Shown here in pieces: positions 39,401 through 42,594 of a DNA stretch of 42,594 nt. The notes beneath the pieces were generated by a model, which did not search any database, had not been told where the DNA came from, and saw only the letters and a program-made list of their open reading frames with translations. The stretch lies in assembly GCA_964472545.1 (NCBI GenBank), contig CAYYNP010000047.1, positions 1 through 42,594 of the forward strand, given 5' to 3'. Source of the DNA: CAYYNP01 sp964472545 (GTDB lineage Bacteria; Planctomycetota; Planctomycetia; Pirellulales; Thermoguttaceae). The stretch's first letter is position 1, and every line of letters starts with the position of its first letter. The position numbers and the translations under genes are program-made.

Positions 39401-42221
39401 GCCCGGGCGGATCGATGCGCTGATTATGGCCGGGGCCGACGAGATGGCCACGTCGATTGTCGCCGAGTCCGCACGCTGGGGCGGAGGCGTCTACACGCGA
39501 GACACCCACTGGAAGAACACCCTCAACGGCCTGCGGACGAACTTCTTCCCGCGGCGGACCGCGGCGCTGATCCAACAATACGTCAGCCGGGGGCTCTACC
39601 CGAACACGGCAGCCCCCGCGTTCAATCGGCACGGAGGGAACGTGCCGTTCGGCTTCGAGTTGACCGTCGACGCCCCGCAGGGGACGATCTACTACACGCT
39701 CGACGGGTCCGATCCGCGGTTGACCGGCGGGGGCATTCTGGCGGGGGCTTTGGTGTTTGAGGGGGAGCCGATTACGCTGGGCGAGTCGACGGCCGTCAAG
39801 GCCAGGGCGTTGCACGGTGACGAGTGGTCGGCGATGAACGAGGCGACGTTTCTCGTCGAACGGCCGAACCCGCTTGTGATTACCGAGATCAACTACCATC
39901 CGTTCGATCCGACCGGCGAAGAATTGGCCGCGCAGCCGTCTGCCGATCCGTCGTTTCGGGCCGGCGACTTCGAGTTCGTCGAGTTGCAGAATACGGGTGG
40001 CGAGCCGCTCGACTTGACCGGCGTGTATTTCGCCGACGGGATCGACTTTCAGTTTACCGACGGTGCCACGCTCTCCGCCGGTGAGTACGTGGTTGTGGCG
40101 CGAAATCTCGATGCGTTTGAGGCCCGTTATGGCGGCGGGATCGACGTGGCCGGCGTCTACGTCGGCAAACTGCAAGACGGCGGTGAGCGTATTCGGCTGA
40201 GTACGCAATTGGACGAGGTGATCGCCGAGTTCCGCTACGGCGATGAAGATCGATGGCCCGGCCGGGCCGACGGCAAAGGGGCTGCGCTCGAGTTGATCGA
40301 CCCGGCGGGCGTGCCGGACGATTCCGCCTTGCGCGCCGCGTACCTGAACGACGGCGACAACTGGCACTCCAGCATCGCCTTCGGCGGCACGCCCGGCGCG
40401 GAGCCGGCGGCCGATCCGGGCATCGTGGTCAACGAAGTGCTCACGCACACCGACCCGCCGCTGTTGGACGCGATCGAATTGCACAACACGACCGGCCGGC
40501 AAGTCGACGTCGGCGGCTGGTACTTGAGCGACTCCTGGGGTTGGGCGTCCGATCCGCGCGGTGGTGACTATCGCAAGTTTCGCATCCCCGACGACACGCC
40601 GATCGCCGCGGGCGGATACCTCGTTTTCGACGAACGCGATTTCAACCCCAACGGCCTCTGGAACCCCAACGCCGGGCCGCGAGCCGACTGGGAGTTCGCG
40701 TTGGGCGGAGCTTCCGGCGACGACGTCTGGCTGATGGAGGCCGACGCCACCGGCCGGTTGACGCGCTTTGCCGACCACGCAGAGTTTCCTGCGGCCGCCG
40801 CCGGCGAGTCGTTCGGCCGCTATCCCAACGCCACCGGCGACCTGGCCCCGATGCGGCAACGCACGTTCGGCGACGTGAACGCCCAGCCACGAGTCGGCCC
40901 GGTCGTGATTAGCGAAGTCATGTACCATCCGCCAGCCGGCGGCGACGAGTTCATCGAGTTGCTCAATCCGACTGGCACGTCCGTTTCGCTGTTTGACCCG
41001 GCGCGTCCGAACAACACGTGGCGGATCGCCGGCGTTGATTTCCAGTTTCCCGCCGGCGTGGTGATACCTCCCGGCGGCGTGGTGTTGGTGGTGCCGACGG
41101 CGCCGGCCGCGTTTCGCGAGAAGTACTCTGTGGCGTCCGACGTGCAGATCTTCGGGCCTTACGCGGGCGCGCTGAACAACGCCGGCGAGCGGCTGCGGCT
41201 GCTGAGGCCCGACGAACCGACGCTCGACGGCGTGCCGTGGGTGACCGTCGACGAGGCCGACTACCGGCCCGACGGCGAGTGGCCGATCGAGGCCGACGGC
41301 GTTGGAAGGTCGCTCGCCCGGCTGGACGCCGTGCTGTGGGGGCATTACGCCAATGCGTGGCAAGCGTCGGTGCCCGCGCCGGGCAGTGCGTCATTGTCCA
41401 CGGGTCCGGAAGTGACCGGCCGCTGGGTCTTCTACAACAACTCGGCCCACGACGGCTCCGACGCGGCCGCCAACGCACAAGACGGCGCCGCGATCGCCAC
41501 CGACAAGACGCCTCTGCTGGACGGTCAGGTCGCCACGTCGGCCAACTACACCAGCTACGCCGGCGGTCTCAACGGCGTCATCGTCGATCTGGCCGGATTG
41601 GCCGAGGGCACAACGCCGGGCGTCGACGATTTCGCCTTCCGCGTCGGCAACGACAACCGCCCGGACGCCTGGCCGCTCGCTCCTCAGCCGGCGGTGACCG
41701 TTCGCCCGGGTGAAGGCGCAGACGGCGCCGATCGCGTGACGATCGTCTGGGAAGACGGCGCGATCCGCAATCGGTGGCTGCAGGTCACCGTGCTCGCCGA
41801 CCGCCTGGGACGACTCGAAGACGACGTCTTCTACTTCGGCAATGCAGTGGGTGAGGCAGGCAACCAACCGGGCAACACGCAGGTCACCGCCACTGATCTA
41901 TTGCTGGCCCGAAACAATCCCCGCAACTTCCTCGACCCGGCCGGCGTCGACTTCCCCTACGACTACAACCGTGACCAACGCGTAAACGCCACGGATGTGC
42001 TCTTGGCGCGGAACAACCAGACGAACTTCCTGACAGCGTTGAAACTGATCGATTTGTCCGGCGAGGCAATGGAGGAGGATATCGTGCCGTCGCTACCGGC
42101 ATCTGAAGCGGCGCTTTGGCTTCGCGAGTACGTCCCGCCGAGCATGGGTTCCCAGTCGTCCAAGCGGCCAGACACAACGGCCGACGCCGTGGAGAAACTG
42201 TTGATGTCGTATTGGCCGTAG
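36429..42221 (+). CDS. Giant secreted LTD/CotH/dockerin protein with LEPR-XLL motif
   Basis: About 1930 residues from the ATG at 36429 (GAGGAAGGTGAGG just upstream). The basic N-terminus leads to LEPRLLLEG (about 36-44), the planctomycete LEPR-XLL export-linked motif. Lamin-tail domains lie at about 46-155, 215-345, 1147-1257, 1327-1450 and 1487-1597 ('VITEINYHP', 'VVISEVMYHPP', 'FIELLNPTG'). Chitobiase-like beta sandwiches are at about 560-635 and 1070-1147 ('IYYTTDGSLPSD', 'IYYTLDGSDPRL'), flanking a CotH kinase-like domain (about 674-1057; 'GIRIQGRESRAYTKKSFRLY'). A dockerin-type calcium repeat pair is at about 1814-1870 ('TATDLLLARNN', 'DYNRDQRVNATDVLLARNN'), then about 60 further residues. 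It is a large surface or matrix protein; binding partners are unknown. Confidence 0.85.
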   Translation: MQHRRASAANGRRSQRKLARGKAKLGRPDRLGFEFLEPRLLLEGLLISELMAVNDSVLADGNGEFEDWIEIYNPTDQTIDLDGWYLTDNVADPTQWRFPAIALAAEEHLVVFASEKDRTDPRYALHTNFRLDGEGEYLALVQPDGATAAHEYTPAYPAQTSDVSYGISDDATAFSVPDGDALSYHVPTADDAVSEPDWMFPEFDDSQWSAYSKTSGILIAEAGTEDPDFVEIQNVSDRAINTDGWVVAANIGTTGSVNQVHSVYWELPAVIAGGQVLYQDDDPAELDSYWGSPINWRTAGYGWVMIVDDFGNVADFVAWGYPADQITSMNVTVNSHQITIGDAWNGDSVAGTGSAGNSLQRHGDTDHDSAADWAFVAPHSPREENADLVTPFGADPAIGFGFDVAATGLDGTFSIDVAELMHGQNASLWTRVPFEVDDPGLTDALQLHVQYNDGFVAYLNGVEIAARNAPEVPGWNSAATDGRTVPASQQVERIELAEYFGVLRAGRNVLAVHGLNAAADDANFLIAASLLQSGNRFFTDPTPGTANGAGFSGLVADTAFSVDRGFYDAPFEVEITTDTPNAQIYYTTDGSLPSDIGGTFYTDPIPINTTTTLRAIALKQGYAPTNVDTQTYIFPNAVLRQSGSMGGFDYTLSPAILGDPVYGPLMEPALQGVPTVSIVTPQSSLFGSTGIYDHPQHKGKVWERAISLELLNPGEDAFQFDAGIRIQGRESRAYTKKSFRLYFRGQYGPGQLEYPLFEDHPFSEGAVEQFDQLILRSGSQDGWFQTRIPPATALYLRNRWTNDLGLSLGNPAAHGRFVHVFLNGVYWGQYHLLERTNAPFFASYEGGDKDNYDVFNESGFLDGDATAWNRTVAIANAGLADPTNYQRIQQFIDVDHYIRYAMVNHYTLFVGWWAANNYLFGRERTAGQTWNFVPVDSDGAYGQYLSQNAYTDYTGYGGPGGLFSRFIQNPEFRIRFADVAHQYLFNDGPMTPGRIDALIMAGADEMATSIVAESARWGGGVYTRDTHWKNTLNGLRTNFFPRRTAALIQQYVSRGLYPNTAAPAFNRHGGNVPFGFELTVDAPQGTIYYTLDGSDPRLTGGGILAGALVFEGEPITLGESTAVKARALHGDEWSAMNEATFLVERPNPLVITEINYHPFDPTGEELAAQPSADPSFRAGDFEFVELQNTGGEPLDLTGVYFADGIDFQFTDGATLSAGEYVVVARNLDAFEARYGGGIDVAGVYVGKLQDGGERIRLSTQLDEVIAEFRYGDEDRWPGRADGKGAALELIDPAGVPDDSALRAAYLNDGDNWHSSIAFGGTPGAEPAADPGIVVNEVLTHTDPPLLDAIELHNTTGRQVDVGGWYLSDSWGWASDPRGGDYRKFRIPDDTPIAAGGYLVFDERDFNPNGLWNPNAGPRADWEFALGGASGDDVWLMEADATGRLTRFADHAEFPAAAAGESFGRYPNATGDLAPMRQRTFGDVNAQPRVGPVVISEVMYHPPAGGDEFIELLNPTGTSVSLFDPARPNNTWRIAGVDFQFPAGVVIPPGGVVLVVPTAPAAFREKYSVASDVQIFGPYAGALNNAGERLRLLRPDEPTLDGVPWVTVDEADYRPDGEWPIEADGVGRSLARLDAVLWGHYANAWQASVPAPGSASLSTGPEVTGRWVFYNNSAHDGSDAAANAQDGAAIATDKTPLLDGQVATSANYTSYAGGLNGVIVDLAGLAEGTTPGVDDFAFRVGNDNRPDAWPLAPQPAVTVRPGEGADGADRVTIVWEDGAIRNRWLQVTVLADRLGRLEDDVFYFGNAVGEAGNQPGNTQVTATDLLLARNNPRNFLDPAGVDFPYDYNRDQRVNATDVLLARNNQTNFLTALKLIDLSGEAMEEDIVPSLPASEAALWLREYVPPSMGSQSSKRPDTTADAVEKLLMSYWP

Positions 42222-42420
42222 TCTGAGTTGCGCGGCCTTTCAAACTCGAAGGCCCGATCGTCCCGAAGGGACGCCTCTGAACACCCGTTTACGCTCCCCA
42301 GGCGGCCTCAGGACGCGATGGAAGCCGGCGAGAGCATGATTCTCCCTCTGACACGGGCCGCGGCTTTGAGACCTCTGGTGGCGTCTGAGAGCCAGGGCGC
42401 GAGGCTTGTCAATCCACACC

Positions 42421-42441
42421 AGCCGTAAAGCGGCTTTTTTG
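42421..42441 (+). terminator. Possible intrinsic terminator
   Basis: AGCCG-TAAAG-CGGCT is followed by TTTTT. It lies about 200 bases after the giant gene, at the start of the dispersed repeat copy. Confidence 0.45.
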
Positions 42442-42541
42442 CCAGGAAGCCCGACGGGTATCAGGACACCGGTTCGTCGTTGGCCCGCTTTGACGTGGGC
42501 ATTGACCCCACGAGAAACGCGCCAGAATCGATGTTTCGAGG
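42430..42541 (+). repeat. Dispersed repeat, copy 4
   Basis: It runs through GGAAGCCC, an imperfect GGGTATC-AGGACACC hairpin and TTCGTC to the core CGCCAGAATCGATGTTT (42520-42536). It aligns end to end with 32649-32760. Confidence 0.7.
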
Positions 42542-42594
42542 TAAGCGTCCGTCAGATCCATGCTTGACGGCCCGAGTATCCTGGAGGTTTTGCG

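Larger units (their letters stand above)
42222..42594. other. Repeat-rich end of window, no gene
   Basis: It contains a possible terminator and one full copy of the dispersed repeat. A further part-copy (about 42235-42310) shares CTCGAAGGCCCGA with the reverse of the 32.8 kb region. No coding frame is supported. Confidence 0.55.

Noticed and set aside
38457..41363. A 968-residue open frame on the minus strand inside the giant secreted gene.
   Set aside because: It is a high-GC antisense shadow of a clearly domain-rich protein; it shows no family motif.

Overview
The window reads as a high-GC planctomycete chromosome, most likely from the Pirellulales. The marks are two PEP-CTERM sorting signals, an LEPR-XLL motif with lamin-tail, CotH and dockerin modules on one giant secreted protein, three SUMF1-fold proteins, two long Gfo/Idh/MocA oxidoreductases beside a DoxX protein, an HzsA-like diheme protein, a DUF1593 protein, a GH29 fucosidase, and several families of imperfect or perfect inverted repeats between genes. 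No rRNA, tRNA or CRISPR array was seen.

Layout. 1-3.7 kb: the 3' part of an HlyD-like adaptor, a beta-helix secreted protein, a macro-domain protein and a membrane protein that looks like a NuoJ-NuoK fusion standing alone. 3.8-4.8 kb: a gene-free tandem array of three ~288 bp units; read on the minus strand each ends in an intrinsic terminator preceded by conserved hairpins, and one unit carries a ~98 bp TA-flanked MITE-like insert. 4.8-10.6 kb: an M20 hydrolase (probable TTG start), then a minus-strand run of alpha/beta hydrolase, argC, argJ and an RCK potassium channel whose start overlaps the argJ stop. 11.3-13.0 kb: a GH29 alpha-L-fucosidase. 13.1-18.8 kb: a minus-strand operon of a DoxX-like protein and two paralogous Gfo/Idh/MocA oxidoreductases. 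19.1-27.2 kb: minus-strand secreted proteins (HzsA-like/diheme/SUMF1 fusion, two M28 peptidases, DUF1593 protein). 27.3-28.4 kb: a proline-racemase-superfamily enzyme with a Ser/Cys catalytic pair.

28.5-32.8 kb is a scarred region. A PqqD-like/radical SAM/SPASM protein is translationally coupled to a CPBP membrane protease whose 5' end has been replaced in frame by the start of an IS3 orfB. The IS3 remnant abuts the 3'-truncated end of a STAND-like NTPase with a possible nuclease domain, which resembles antiphage STAND proteins. Upstream lie dispersed repeats and a frameshifted fragment of a DnaB helicase gene. 32.8-42.2 kb returns to typical planctomycete secreted proteins: a SUMF1 lipoprotein, an open reading frame holding two complete PEP-CTERM proteins in tandem without a stop codon between them, and a ~1930-residue LTD/CotH/dockerin protein. 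The window ends in the same dispersed repeats seen near 32 kb.

How the genes fit together: argC and argJ are two steps of arginine synthesis. Most of the rest is outer-envelope or secreted catabolism (fucosidase, esterase, oxidoreductases, peptidases), as expected for a polysaccharide-degrading planctomycete. The most interesting undescribed candidates are the minus-strand structured repeat array, the remnant maturase/protease pair next to the broken STAND gene, the orphan NuoJK-like protein with a displaced glutamate, and the double PEP-CTERM reading frame. All functional calls rest on reading motifs by eye; no database search was possible.
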